From: Polymyxa betae
Lineage: Eukaryota > Endomyxa > Phytomyxea > Plasmodiophorida > Plasmodiophoridae
Direction of reading: 5' to 3'
Assembly: GCA_003693705.1 (NCBI GenBank)
Contig: RBZT01000824.1
Coordinates: forward strand, 1 to 22,264
DNA length: 22,264 bases
Within the stretch, counting starts at the first letter, position 1; every line of letters begins with the position of its first letter. The position numbers were made by a program, and so were the translations under genes. Below, one piece after another: positions 1 to 8,998 of this stretch. Under the pieces are notes generated by a model. It made no database searches, had not been told where the DNA came from, and worked only from the letters and a program-made list of their open reading frames with translations.

Positions 1-360
1 CTTCTTTGAATGCCTGATACGCGGCCGGGACACAAGTATCGATGCGATCAGGTAGAATTGATCGAATAGTTAACGCAGCATCCAATCAAACCACCCAGAT
101 TTCACAAAGAAGATTGGATGCTATAATTTTTAAATAAATAAAGTAAATTTATTGACAGTTCTATTGCAAATATAATGCAGGTCTGGATTTGCGGAAATTC
201 GCACCCTGATTTCATCAGGAATGCAGATTTTCGCTGCAGCCCATACATACGTTCACCAACCCTGCCGCGCAGTTCTAAGGATTCGCAGGGAAAAAGCAGC
301 CAGGATTCAAAAAGACAGGAAATGGCTGGAAACTCGCAGAAATCCGCTGGAAACGCATTC
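1..360. other. Left flank, no gene recognised
   Basis: I recognise no coding region here. A 62-codon open frame (175-363, +) ends exactly in the TAA that flanks the Harbinger element and resembles nothing I know. An A/T-rich stretch at about 121-160 contains AATAAA-like words that could be a relic polyadenylation region. The flank is the insertion site of the Harbinger element that follows. Confidence 0.5.
77..122. repeat. 11-bp perfect inverted repeat (hairpin)
   Basis: AGCATCCAATC at 77-87 is repeated as its exact reverse complement at 112-122, with 24 nt between. The hairpin could be a terminator-like structure or a decayed mini-element. No target duplication was found. Confidence 0.5.
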
Positions 361-363
361 TAA

Positions 364-377
364 GAGCCTGGTTCAAG
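364..377 (+). repeat. Left TIR of the Harbinger element
   Basis: GAGCCTGGTTCAAG follows the TAA target copy at 361-363. It pairs with 2722-2735 with a single mismatch at its seventh base (G against T). Confidence 0.9.
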
Positions 378-380
378 GAG

Positions 381-445
381 AAATTGCGTGAGCCGCAATT
401 CTTTTTCCAGCCAATCAATTTCGTCTCCGGAGAGTGCCGCAATTC
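381..445. promoter_or_regulatory. Left subterminal CGCAATT motif cluster
   Basis: The word CCGCAATTC occurs at 393-401 and 437-445, and in inverse as AAATTGCG at 381-388. The first two copies form a short snap-back. The same word occurs twice near the other end of the element (2640-2660). Subterminal repeats of this kind in PIF/Harbinger elements are usual candidates for binding by the SANT/Myb-like protein. Function here is inferred. Confidence 0.45.
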
Positions 446-550
446 CGAGGCGCTACCGCTATTCTTTCTACATACTGGCCTCATTATGCGTCCATCTGAG
501 CTGCTGTTGGCAGCTCTTCGGGGGCTATCGGGGCTTCTGTCACCGCGGTT

Positions 551-1702
551 ATGACATCGAGTGCTGCCGCTGCTATTGCTGCCCTCGAATGCCTGTCTAG
601 GGATGGACGTTCCTGCAGGCGACCTCCAGCAACTGGTCATTCTATACGTATTTCTCAATTTCCCATTGCAGATTCAGACTCGTGGTTCGAGGAAGGATGG
701 TTCCGGATCCATTTCCGGTGTAACAAATTATCCTTCGATAAAATTGTCGAAATCATTTCTGTATTCTGGGATACAGTAAATCCTCCGATAGGTCACAATG
801 CCCACTTCTTTCATAGTGAGCGTGTGGCAGTTTGCCTTCATTATCTGACTCATTCTGGATCTATTATTGATTCAGCAAAGGTTTTTGGGATGAGCAAGGC
901 ATCAGCTGTTCGGTACATTGACCAGGTAATTCATGTCATCATCAGATGTTTGGGAAAGAAGTTCATCCGTTTACCGAGAACTTCCGATGAATGGAATGAG
1001 CTTTCAACCGGATTCGAATCGATTTGCGGATTCCCAGATACTTGTTTGGCAGTCGATGGCTCTCTTTTTGAAATCGAGAGACCTGCAGATTACGAAGGGC
1101 GGTACTGTAGAAAAGGATATCCTGCCATCAATGCCCAAATCGTCGTTGATCACAAGAAAAGGATCCGATATTACTGTCTTCGGCCCGGATCTGAGAACGA
1201 CAAAGGTGTGTTCAATCGGTCTCGTTTTGGCCAAGAGATAGGAAGACTGTTGCCAGCACAGAAAATGATAATTGCTGATGCTGGATACCAGCTCTTAACT
1301 TACTGCATGATTCCGTATGAGATTTCGGAGAACATGCCGCGGAAAGAAAGAAATTATAATTATCTTCACTCACGAACCAGAATCACTGTGGAGGTGGCGA
1401 TCGGTTTACTCAAGGGCCGTTTTCGAATTTTCAAACGACCTTTGAATCATAAGGGGAACGTGAACAACGGCTACGACAACAGCACAGGTGGAAAGATCGG
1501 AGTGATTCAAATGGCTCGGTTGATCAGAGCCTGCTTCATTCTGCACAATGTCTTGATCGACCTCGGGAACGACACTGCGATTGATCTCGAAACTGACAGT
1601 AATGCCACAGAACTTGGTGACTTAGATGATGCCGAATCAGTTTCAGGCCAAGCAGCCAAGCAGAAACGTGATATGATTAGAGAAATGCTCTGGCAGTCAT
1701 AG
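551..1702 (+). CDS. PIF/Harbinger DDE transposase (DDE_Tnp_4 type)
   Basis: This 383-residue protein is the nuclease that cuts and joins the ends of the enclosing element. An N-terminal helical region (about 60-135) includes FGMSKASAVRYIDQVI, a helix-turn-helix-like stretch typical of the family. The RNase H-fold core has all three acidic residues: D169 in AVDGSLF, D243 in IIADAGY and E281 in ITVEVAIGLLKGRFRIF. Also present are the family signatures PGSENDKGVF (about 212-221) and CFILHNVLID (about 328-337). The frame is open back to a stop at 497-499, and 551 is the first ATG in it. The first 40 residues are low in complexity and may not be conserved, so an upstream exon cannot be excluded. 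There are no internal stops, unlike every other large gene in the window. Confidence 0.93.
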   Translation: MTSSAAAAIAALECLSRDGRSCRRPPATGHSIRISQFPIADSDSWFEEGWFRIHFRCNKLSFDKIVEIISVFWDTVNPPIGHNAHFFHSERVAVCLHYLTHSGSIIDSAKVFGMSKASAVRYIDQVIHVIIRCLGKKFIRLPRTSDEWNELSTGFESICGFPDTCLAVDGSLFEIERPADYEGRYCRKGYPAINAQIVVDHKKRIRYYCLRPGSENDKGVFNRSRFGQEIGRLLPAQKMIIADAGYQLLTYCMIPYEISENMPRKERNYNYLHSRTRITVEVAIGLLKGRFRIFKRPLNHKGNVNNGYDNSTGGKIGVIQMARLIRACFILHNVLIDLGNDTAIDLETDSNATELGDLDDAESVSGQAAKQKRDMIREMLWQS

Positions 1703-1713
1703 ACAATCAGGGT

Positions 1714-2112
1714 TTATTTATTGGATGACATCATCTGCTGCATAAATTGGAGCATTGCTTCCTGCACTGCTGCAGCGCGGTCGAGATGGGCCCCAACCCG
1801 TTCCATAGTTTCATTTGTTTTTTTCAGTGCCTCTCGATTTTCCAAAAGAAACGATTTGATTTCTACATCATTAGAACCGTTACCGGACAAGGATGAGGCA
1901 ATTGCTTTTAGCCCATCCGAAACCTCGGTGAAACCTCCATCAAAAGACTTGCCCAAAATCGCAATGCCTTCACCTGGCGTCACTGGCTTTCTCGGTTTTG
2001 GATCAAATTTCAGCTTCTTCACTTGATTTTCAGCTTCATCACAGGAACTATCGGAGAGACTTTCTGCGACCTGTTCAGATTCTTCGTGAACATTGTCAGT
2101 CGCTTCTCCCAA
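1714..2112 (-). CDS. C-terminal part of the Harbinger accessory protein
   Basis: This frame encodes about 132 residues and ends 11 bp from the transposase stop. It has an acidic, serine-rich N-terminus, a basic patch (KKLKFDPKPRKP) and a helical C-terminus (MERVGAHLDRAAAVQEAMLQFMQQMM) likely to form a coiled coil. It begins with no ATG, and the frame is open upstream to beyond 2170. It is therefore best read as the continuation of the SANT/Myb-like ORF at 2154-2564, reached either by a very short intron or by one frameshift. In the family, one accessory protein of roughly 250-350 residues normally carries both an N-terminal SANT/Myb-like domain and such a helical tail. The joined length here would fit. 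Confidence 0.7.
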   Translation of the reverse strand: MGEATDNVHEESEQVAESLSDSSCDEAENQVKKLKFDPKPRKPVTPGEGIAILGKSFDGGFTEVSDGLKAIASSLSGNGSNDVEIKSFLLENREALKKTNETMERVGAHLDRAAAVQEAMLQFMQQMMSSNK

Positions 2113-2153
2113 ATAAGATCCACACCCTGGTTTTTTAGAAAAGTAGGGTAGGA

Positions 2154-2564
2154 TTATAGCAAACTTCTCGTTTTCACGTCGTCGCCAGGATCTTGATTCC
2201 CAGTTTTCGTGGACTCCTTTCCATCCGGTTTATGGTCGCGCCACTTTTTCTGCAGCCTTCCATACTGCTGTCGACATCGATCGCCATCGACGATCGTTTT
2301 GCAAATTACCGAAACTCTGTAGGCAACCTTAGACCAGCCTTCCGAAATTTTGCGAGAATGCTTAGCATCTCGAAAAAGATCATCGTAGTCCTCGAATCTA
2401 GCCTTCATTATAGCCTCGACCATTTCGTTACTCCAGCGAACTTCGGTGCCGCCCGAGTCGCCTTTAGGTTTCCTGCCACGTTTTTTTGGAGTTGGCGTTA
2501 CCACCGACAAAACAGCAGCAGCGGGGGCGCCGTCAACTTCCGTCATTTCAGCAGCTGTAGTCAT
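2154..2564 (-). CDS. SANT/Myb-like DNA-binding protein of the Harbinger element
   Basis: In PIF/Harbinger elements this second protein binds the element ends and helps bring the transposase to DNA in the nucleus. The ORF encodes about 136 residues from the ATG at 2564. It shows an AT-hook-like basic stretch (PKKRGRKPKG) and then a SANT/Myb-like domain (VRWSNEMVEAIMKARF ... EGWSKVAYRV ... RLQKKWRDHK) with spaced tryptophans. The open frame runs on to 2771, but that is outside the right TIR, so ATG 2564 is chosen. It stops at 2154, and the next frame carries on into the ORF at 1714-2112. A 38-nt GT...AG segment (2164 down to 2127) would join the two frames. Whether it is an intron is unproven. 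Confidence 0.8.
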   Translation of the reverse strand: MTTAAEMTEVDGAPAAAVLSVVTPTPKKRGRKPKGDSGGTEVRWSNEMVEAIMKARFEDYDDLFRDAKHSRKISEGWSKVAYRVSVICKTIVDGDRCRQQYGRLQKKWRDHKPDGKESTKTGNQDPGDDVKTRSLL

Positions 2565-2639
2565 GTCCAGATCTGCAATTAATGGCCAGCTCGGCGCAGC
2601 CTTTGACAAGTGCGCGCAGCCTTCTGCGCGGCCTCCACA

Positions 2640-2660
2640 AATTGCGGGACCGGAATTGCG
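2640..2660. promoter_or_regulatory. Right subterminal CGCAATT motif cluster
   Basis: AATTGCGG (2640-2647) and GAATTGCG (2653-2660) are inverse copies of the word seen near the left end (381-445). The mirrored placement at both ends supports a role in element recognition rather than chance. This is inference. Confidence 0.45.
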
Positions 2661-2721
2661 CGTCCCGCTACTTGCAGCCAGATTTCTTTTATTCACGCTA
2701 TTCTTTCGCGCTATTTTTCTA

Positions 2722-2735
2722 CTTGAACAAGGCTC
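2722..2735 (-). repeat. Right TIR of the Harbinger element
   Basis: CTTGAACAAGGCTC is the inverse of the left TIR with one mismatch. It is followed by the TAA target copy at 2736-2738. Confidence 0.9.
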
Positions 2736-2738
2736 TAA

Positions 2739-2983
2739 GGCAGCCTTACGCAGTTCCGGTGTACGTGACAACCAGCTTTAAAGCATGAAAAATATCGACA
2801 AACTGTTGAGATTTTTAGATTTATGAATGTTATGGCACTTAGCGAAGTTTTGGCAAAGTTCCCGTGCTTCAATTAGATTTCAAAAAGCCTGTCAATAAAA
2901 ATGTCACTACCTGAACAACGTATTTGCTTCTCCGCTTGGCATGAATCTTCCGCGTTGGGTACAAACCGCCACTAAGGCATAAA
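2739..2983. other. Intergenic flank, no gene recognised
   Basis: This is A/T-rich DNA between the Harbinger element and the first recognisable part of hAT-A. It may hold the hAT-A 5' end, but I could not find its TIR. Confidence 0.4.
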
Positions 2984-5159
2984 TTGGAAGCTCGTTCAGT
3001 GATTAGCATGTTTTTAGATGTTAATGCAGAGGAAGAAGTGGTTCCCAAATCAAACAAGGTCCTTTGTAACGGCGGGTGTCACTGGATGATTTTTAATACT
3101 AATGCGGAAACCATGGTCATTTGTCGGAAAGCGCTTCGAAATTCTATGCTGTTTTATGTGAGAACTTTAAACGTTTTTCTTATTCGGTTCCGTTAGTTTC
3201 ATAAGAATAGCATTGCCATGGTCAAGAGCGGCAACCACTGGTAGTTTAGATGGAGGGATGTACGAATTCTTTCTCCTCTCCATCTCTCAAAGAGGTTGCC
3301 CAGATCTTAAAACGCAACACCGTGGAAGCCCATATAGTTATAGGGTCATCTAGATGCCTGTGTAGCAGGGTCGACACGAAAATGGGTACCATAAATATGG
3401 AAAACAGCAAGAAGTACCTGTGTTATCTCAGCAGCAAAAAGAGTTAGAGGACAACCTAGTGGATTGTTTGTGCACTCAATGACCCCACATCGAGTGGTTG
3501 ACCAGGCTCCTTTAAGAAAACTCCTGGAAAAATCCATCCAGGCTTTCAATGCCCATCATCAAGAACTAATGCCAGGCGAATACTAGAACTACATACGATT
3601 TTGCATCCAATTCTTGCGGACTCCATTTCCAAATTCCCGTTTGGTTACGCTATCGCCATTGATGGATGGACTAATATGCTTGTCAAGGTCAGCTGTTTCA
3701 GTTGAAAATATAATCAATGTTGATGAATTGCAGGGTTTCTGGCTTTGAACAATGCACTGGATTGAAAGCGGTGCTGACAAGCGTCCGATCCTCAAACAAA
3801 TGCTGCTGAACGTTTTCTGTTCTGAACGCGGGACTGGTGTTCGACGTCGCATTGGACAAGAATTATTCCAGTTCTTAAAATCTCTTGGTCCTTCTTCAAT
3901 ATCTTCTTTGCAGGCCGTTGCCAGTGATATTGGCGCTGATGCTATTTCAGCCTGTAAATTTCTTCGTCGTCTTATTAATGCGGAAACTGGTCGAGAGGCT
4001 CTTTCAAAGAGCTATCGTGTCCATTGCTCGGATCACTCCGTTCAGCTTGGGGTCAAACAAGCGTTTCTGTTCATTCAGTCATCCATCGAAAATCTTCGCG
4101 AGCTTTTGAAGGCAATAAGGAGATCCAAAGTGATTCAAAAGATGTATCGCTCTGAAGCCTCGCTTCGTGAGCTCCTTTTTATTGAGCCACCTCCTCCCGA
4201 TAACGAGACCAGATGGAATTCCACCAATGTGTTGCCGCTCCGTGCTTGACTACATTTCAAATTCGGTTGATCTGCATCAGTACATATTATCAGGTCCTGA
4301 AAGTCTCGTATTCAGCACATAGTGGACATTTTGAATATTCCTCAGTCTGTAATGGAGGAGCTTGGAACGGATATAATTTTTACCATTAGTATGGTTGCGC
4401 CAACCTTTCAACTGCAAATGGAGCACACCGCCACCGCCAAAACTCTTTCCCATCTCAATGATATCGACCTTTTGAAGCCAGCTTCGAGAATGATGCTTGA
4501 AACATTCCTCGCATACAAACCAGTTCTGCTGTAAGAGCTCGCAATTCTGGGCACTATCTCGACCCCTGACTTCCCAAACCAACCGACTCTGATCAGATTC
4601 GCAAACTGAAAGATATGGTTCGCGGGTATCAATTTATCTATGCTCCTTTTCGTTTGTAATGATTTTTCCTCAGTGTTGTAGATACCTGTTATGGATATAG
4701 GGTCTCTCGCGACAATCACAACAACGAGACAATAACTGCCAGCCTCCTGAGCAAGGAAAATGGGGACTTCTGCGGAACTCGGGGTCGTAAGTAGCTCATC
4801 GTCGCTTGAGGATGTGGAACAATTTTGTACCCAGCTGACATCATCTGGTCCAGCACTGAATCTCCTAGAATGGTGGTACAGTCGCGGAGCAGAGTTTCCA
4901 TATCAGTACTTGTCTTTAACGATAGGAACTAGTGCGATTGCGGAGTTATTCTTTCGAAGATAAACATTCGCGGCGTCACCAGAGTTGCAATATACGATTG
5001 ACCCCGGTAAAATACAGCACGAATAACGCGGCACCGACTGTGGTTGCAGTCGAAAGAGGCTTGGAACCTTGGTTGAAATAGTTGGGGGACAAATGTAAGA
5101 GGAAGTTGCCCATTAGTGCGCTCAAGGACCTCTTTCGGAGCTTGTGGAAGTGGCGATGA
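2984..5159 (+). pseudogene. Decayed hAT transposase (hAT-A)
   Basis: Pieces of a hAT-family cut-and-paste transposase lie in order in changing frames. A possible BED-type finger (VLCNGGC...FNTNAETMV) is at about 2984-3130. The catalytic IAIDGWTN motif is near 3655-3680. A long intact stretch at 3752-4249 has YRVHCSDHSVQLGVKQ and DNETRWNSTNVL, both strong hAT signatures. A helical part follows at about 4350-4530. The C-terminal dimerisation domain is at 4760-5159, with LEWWYSRGAEFPYQYL, then SAVER-like VAVERGLEP and the KRKLPISAL tail. Stops and frameshifts separate all parts, so it is dead. The insert at about 3200-3440, which carries the 95-bp repeat, also separates the BED and catalytic parts. 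I could not identify TIRs or a target duplication. It differs in sequence from hAT-C at 18626-20858. Confidence 0.8.
3275..3370 (+). repeat. 95-bp dispersed repeat, copy A
   Basis: This stretch matches 9303-9397 on the same strand over its whole length at roughly 80% by eye. It ends in the shared block ATCTAGATGCCTGTGTAGCAGGG. Both copies keep GTTGC...GCAAC pairing about 20 nt apart. It sits between the finger and catalytic parts of hAT-A, so it probably belongs to something inserted there. It could be an LTR core or a small non-autonomous element. Confidence 0.7.
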
Positions 5160-6247
5160 AGTCGACTAGGCAGACCGAAAATCACAATATCGAGGACCTA
5201 GCTGATAGCGGATTACGATCACCACAATACGCGAGTATCCAACAGTTCAAAGCGATTAGTAATAGGTAATGAATCCCAAATAAGATAATTCCCGGTCTCA
5301 TCGCGACGGTGTTATCTGGACAGACTCGGGACCCACGATGTTTTACTCGCGGGTAATTTGCATTTTTTCTTCAGATACAACACGCTGTGCCTTGTTCTAA
5401 TGTGACCATACTTGTGCTCATGCAATTTAATCACCAGCTTCTCAGCCTTCGCTTTACTTGTTCGGATCCATTTTACAAGCAACGACCGTTGCCCTCGTCG
5501 GCAGGCTCTGCTTCGATTCCAAGACTGCACCCTTATTATAGGCGACGCTCCCAGGAAGAGGATTCTAATGATCCGCAATGGCGCGGTTTTGATCGCACGG
5601 GCTCAAGGACCAGACCAGGTTCTATCGATTTTCCAACATTTGGCTTCTCGAAATCATTTATTATACCGATGATAGAAAGAAGGTTGCGATGGCGTAAGAT
5701 GATCTGCTGTAGAGCGTAACGGTGGCACAAGCAATACTTATAGCTGGCCTCAATAAATATGGCACAGGCCATAATTACCATAAATACGCTAATTATGGCA
5801 TCCCGCAGAACTTAATTACGGCAAATTGGCAAAATCTCTGAGTTTTATCACAGCTTCATTAAAAGATTATATTGTTTGACTGGAAAACGCCTTCCAGGGC
5901 CAGATTTGTCATTGCGGTTCGGTTCGAGTTTTTTTCCAATTCAATATTTGAAAATCAGAATCTACCGATGTCGTATTTGCGAAAGTTGTGGCCAGTCCGC
6001 ATGCGAATGATCTCAAATACATGAACTGATCGTGCATGTCATCCCCAGAGTCGTTGAGCATCGTATACTGGTTATGCTTAATGATTGCTTTTTTAGTCTA
6101 CGAGTCTGGAGAATAGGAATCTTAAAAATTCGATGGAGTTGCATTCACCCCCTCCATCAACACGGAGTGCAATTATGCCTTTTCTATGCAAGTTCGTCAC
6201 TCTGTTGTGATAGATTTTGAAAAAATTGAGTGCTTCTGATTTTTATC
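5160..6247. other. Region with no recognisable gene
   Basis: Only short open frames overlapping on both strands occur here (for example 5412-5672 + and 5312-5578 -), and I recognise no family in any of them. The beginning may hold the lost 3' end of hAT-A, and the end may hold lost copia sequence, because the copia frame stops abruptly at 6248. One perfect 10-bp inverted repeat, GCCATAATTA (5768-5777) with TAATTATGGC (5790-5799), makes a small hairpin. Confidence 0.4.
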
Positions 6248-7051
6248 TTAGGAAAATACTTCAGCATAGTGAGAGTACTGGTCCAGTATGATCATTGCGT
6301 ACAGTTCACCGTCAAATGCGGGAGTTTGGCGCATGGTTCCGCAAAGGTCCGTGGATACTCGTGCCAGTGTTTCGGTCGCTCTCGCATTCTTTGAATGCGT
6401 TCGGAAAGGAGTTCGGGTCCCTTTTCCGTGAATGCATGATTCGCAGCGGAAATCTTTCCGATTAGTTACTTTCATGCCGTTGGCCATGTTCTTTCGCCAG
6501 AGGACTTTCAAGCGATCTCTGCTAATGTGACCAAGGCGAGCATGCCAGATTGCTTCGGAAGCTGAATTCGCAGTCATGCAAGTTTTGTTTATTTGTTGTG
6601 ATTTTAGATTGATTAAAGTACCAGAAGGGTAATACAGATCATCTCGACGTTTGCCAACAGCTATGAGTTTATGTTCGACTGCTGTGAAGAGTAACACGTG
6701 ATCATATTGAAACATGCAGATTATGCCGCTGTCTGCAGCCGCCCTTACGGAAAAATAATTTCCGGAAAGTTGCGGAATATAATTTACGTTTTTCAAATTC
6801 AAAATAATTGAATCTGAGCTCTTCGAAGGCGCGGTTTTTATGGAGATCGTACCTGTTCCTTCTACTGATATTTCTGAGTTATCAGCCATTTGTACCCGGC
6901 GATTGCTGTCTTTGTAGGGAGTGAAACTGGAAAAGGCGTTTCGATCTCCTGTGGAATGACTAGTGCATCCGCTATCAACCAAAAATTCTACATTTGGAGT
7001 GAGATTTGGATAGGCGTCAAATTCGTTCAGTTTATTTTGAATTTCCTGCAC
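6248..7051 (-). pseudogene. Ty1/copia pol fragment: protease, zinc finger, start of integrase
   Basis: This 267-residue frame has the copia order of domains. The aspartic protease motif FLVDSGCTSHSTGD lies near residues 23-36. The GAG-pre-integrase signature AIWHARLGHISRDRL is at about 167-181. The integrase HHCC finger continues with CESCIHGKG. The first integrase aspartate region follows (STDLCGTMRQTP, then AMIILDQYSHYAEVFS). The frame stops right after this, so the rest of integrase, the reverse transcriptase and RNase H are missing. The retained frame without internal stops suggests truncation rather than long decay. Upstream on the same strand are remnants of gag (7297-7497) and of a zinc knuckle (near 7150-7170) in which CX2C remains but the His and last Cys are lost. 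Confidence 0.9.
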
Positions 7052-7296
7052 CGGAATGTTGAAGGTCTGTCTCTTCCTGCGATTATAAGAGAAAAACTGA
7101 GCTTACAGCGCACATTCTTGCGTTCTGTCACCATTTTGCGTTTTCCTCTGCGTTTCTTACAAGGTGCGCAATAATTCTGTGAGGCGCCCCAGATTTTGTC
7201 GAAGTTTTGTTGATAGCTCTAGCCTTTTCTGGCGTTTTACTATCAGCGTTTGTCACAGCGTCTGAGTTTGTCTCCCATGAACTGATCGTTAGGGCA

Positions 7297-7497
7297 TCAG
7301 TGGCACAGTCTCCGGCTGTTGAGCATCGGATCGCTAGGCCAAAGCGCGAGCCTAGCTAAATGCCAATGTGTACAGGATGTCCATTTCTGTTTATCAATCT
7401 TGTTTTCGTATTCCTTTTTTGGAACGTGATCAATGGCTCTTTGAGCTCCGAATAACTTGATGTTCTCATTTAAAGCAATTTTTGATTCCGCATGCAA
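7297..7497 (-). pseudogene. Ty1/copia gag N-terminal fragment
   Basis: The frame reads MHAESKIALNENIKLFGAQRAIDHVPKK, then DKQKW and a stretch ending HLARLALWPSDPMLNS. This looks like the start of a copia gag: a short element-specific lead, then a W-x(n)-D-A-x-A-R-L-x-L helix region in broken form. It precedes the protease-integrase frame at 6248-7051 on the same strand, about 245 bp upstream, and so belongs to one element. Frameshifts near 7300 break the link. No LTR or primer-binding site was identified just upstream (7500-7640). Confidence 0.55.
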
Positions 7498-7639
7498 AAT
7501 TTAAAGGTTTGTATTCAACATGGGTCTATATCATAACAAACATACGCTTGTTTATTATCATTAGGGTGGTCGAAGGGCATTTGCGACGTTAATCATCAAC
7601 ACGTCAAGTAGATGCAGCAACGCTCGCTCGTTTGGTGTT

Positions 7640-8985
7640 GTGGACGCTTTGGCCTGTTTTCAGCCCATTGCGATTGTTTTCACTTTTCTTCATTGATTGG
7701 CAGGAAAACCGCGTTTCAAGACTTTTGTGTAAATTGTGAATTGCTTTATTGAACTTTGGTGTCTATGATTGTGACACCATCACACATTCGTATGCTTATT
7801 GTTAATTAGGATTGGCTGTAAGAGCCTGGAACACCTTTTCGGGCTCCAACACACGAAGTTGGCCTTGTTCAGTCTCATTTATACTCTTATTTGAGTCATT
7901 GAGCGTTCTGGGTCCTTTTTCAGCCCATAGCCCGTTTTTCAATGTTTTAGCTTTGTCGATAGGGCTGAGCTGTCCCATTATGGTAATTTTTATTACTGAC
8001 ATGCTTTAGGATGGATGGGCTTTAGGATGGATGGGCAGAGTCTCAAGACTTTGGAAGTAAGTGAATGTTTTCATTTAGAATTTGCTTTTATGATTAAGAC
8101 ACCATCACACATCGCCAGCTTATTTATTTACAGAGTTGGCGGGGAGAGCCTGGAGCATCTCTCCGATCGCCAACAGGTGAAGTCCGACCAGTACATGTTC
8201 ATTCATACTCTTGTGTGAGGTACTGAGCGATCTTGGCCCCTCTTTTCAGCTCACACCTTTTTTCATTGTTTTATCTTTGTCGATAGGGCTGACAGGCTGC
8301 CCCATTTTGGTAACTTTTATTGCTGACAATCTTCTTGATGGATTGGCCGAATCTCATGACTTTTCGTATAATTTGTGGATGTTTTTATTTCTAATTTGCC
8401 TTTATGACTAACACATCAAAACATCGCAAGCATACACATTTATAGGGTTGGCGGGGAGAGCCTGCAGCGTCTCAAAGGGCGCCAGCACATGAAGTCGGAC
8501 CTGTACATGTTTACTCATATGTGTGGTACTGAGCGATCTTGGCCTCTTTTCACCTCGCACCAAGTTTTTCATTTTTCTTTTTGTCGATAGTGCTGACAGG
8601 CTATCCAATTTTGGTAACTTTTATTGTTGACAGTCTTTTTGATGGATTGACCGAGTCTCAAGACTTTTTGTGTAATTTGTTAATGTGTTTATTGAACTTT
8701 GGTGTCTATTATTGAGACATCATCACACATCGCAATCTTATCATTTTATAGGGTTGGCGGGACGAGCTTTGATCGTCTCATCGGGCTAGCTCCAGCACAT
8801 GAAATCGGACCTGTACACGCTCATTCATTCTCTTGCTTGAAGTACTGAACGATGATGGAACCTTTTCAATCCACATCCCAGTTTTCATTGCTTTCTTCTT
8901 TGTCGAGAAGGCAGAGATGCTGTCCAATTTTGGTAATTTTTATTGAAACTTTTCGTGAACTTTGTTAATGTTTTTATTTCGTCCG
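7640..8985 (+). repeat. Tandem satellite, ~310-bp unit, about 4.5 copies
   Basis: A diverged unit recurs in direct order. The anchor GTTGGCGGGGAGAGCCT lies at about 7809 (variant), 8134, 8445 and 8751. The anchor GACACCATCACACATCG lies at about 7771, 8098, 8409 (variant) and 8716. The spacings are about 326, 311 and 307 bp. A partial copy precedes (about 7640-7808), and the last copy breaks off near 8985. Other shared words are TTTTGGTAACTTTTATTG and GTCGATAGGGCTGA. Short ORFs inside are not conserved between copies, so it is non-coding. Confidence 0.9.
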
Positions 8986-8998
8986 GTACACAGAGAAT

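Larger units (their letters stand above)
364..2735 (+). mobile_element. Complete PIF/Harbinger DNA transposon
   Basis: The 2372-bp element starts GAGCCTGGTTCAAG (364-377) and ends with the inverse of GAGCCTTGTTCAAG (2722-2735), a 14-bp TIR with one mismatch. It is flanked by TAA at 361-363 and at 2736-2738. A 3-bp TWA duplication is the hallmark of PIF/Harbinger. Inside are the two expected activities: a DDE transposase (551-1702, +) and a SANT/Myb-like DNA-binding protein (2564 down to 1714, -), arranged tail to tail with only 11 bp between their stops. No stop or frameshift is seen in the transposase, so this looks like a recent and possibly autonomous copy. The boundaries also show that open frames crossing 364 or 2735 are not real genes. 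Confidence 0.92.

Noticed and set aside
275-658. 127-residue minus-strand ORF
   Set aside because: It spans the left end of the Harbinger element and overlaps the transposase start in antisense. No motif was found.
2565-2771. N-terminal extension of the SANT/Myb-like ORF up to 2771
   Set aside because: It crosses the right TIR and target copy, so it lies outside the element. ATG 2564 is the sensible start.
3275-3370. Hammerhead or other known small ribozyme in the 95-bp repeat
   Set aside because: The hammerhead core CTGATGA...GAAA is absent and no other ribozyme core that I know was found.
7640-8985. CRISPR-like array
   Set aside because: Units are about 310 bp, diverged throughout and without a short-repeat plus unique-spacer pattern, and the context is eukaryotic.
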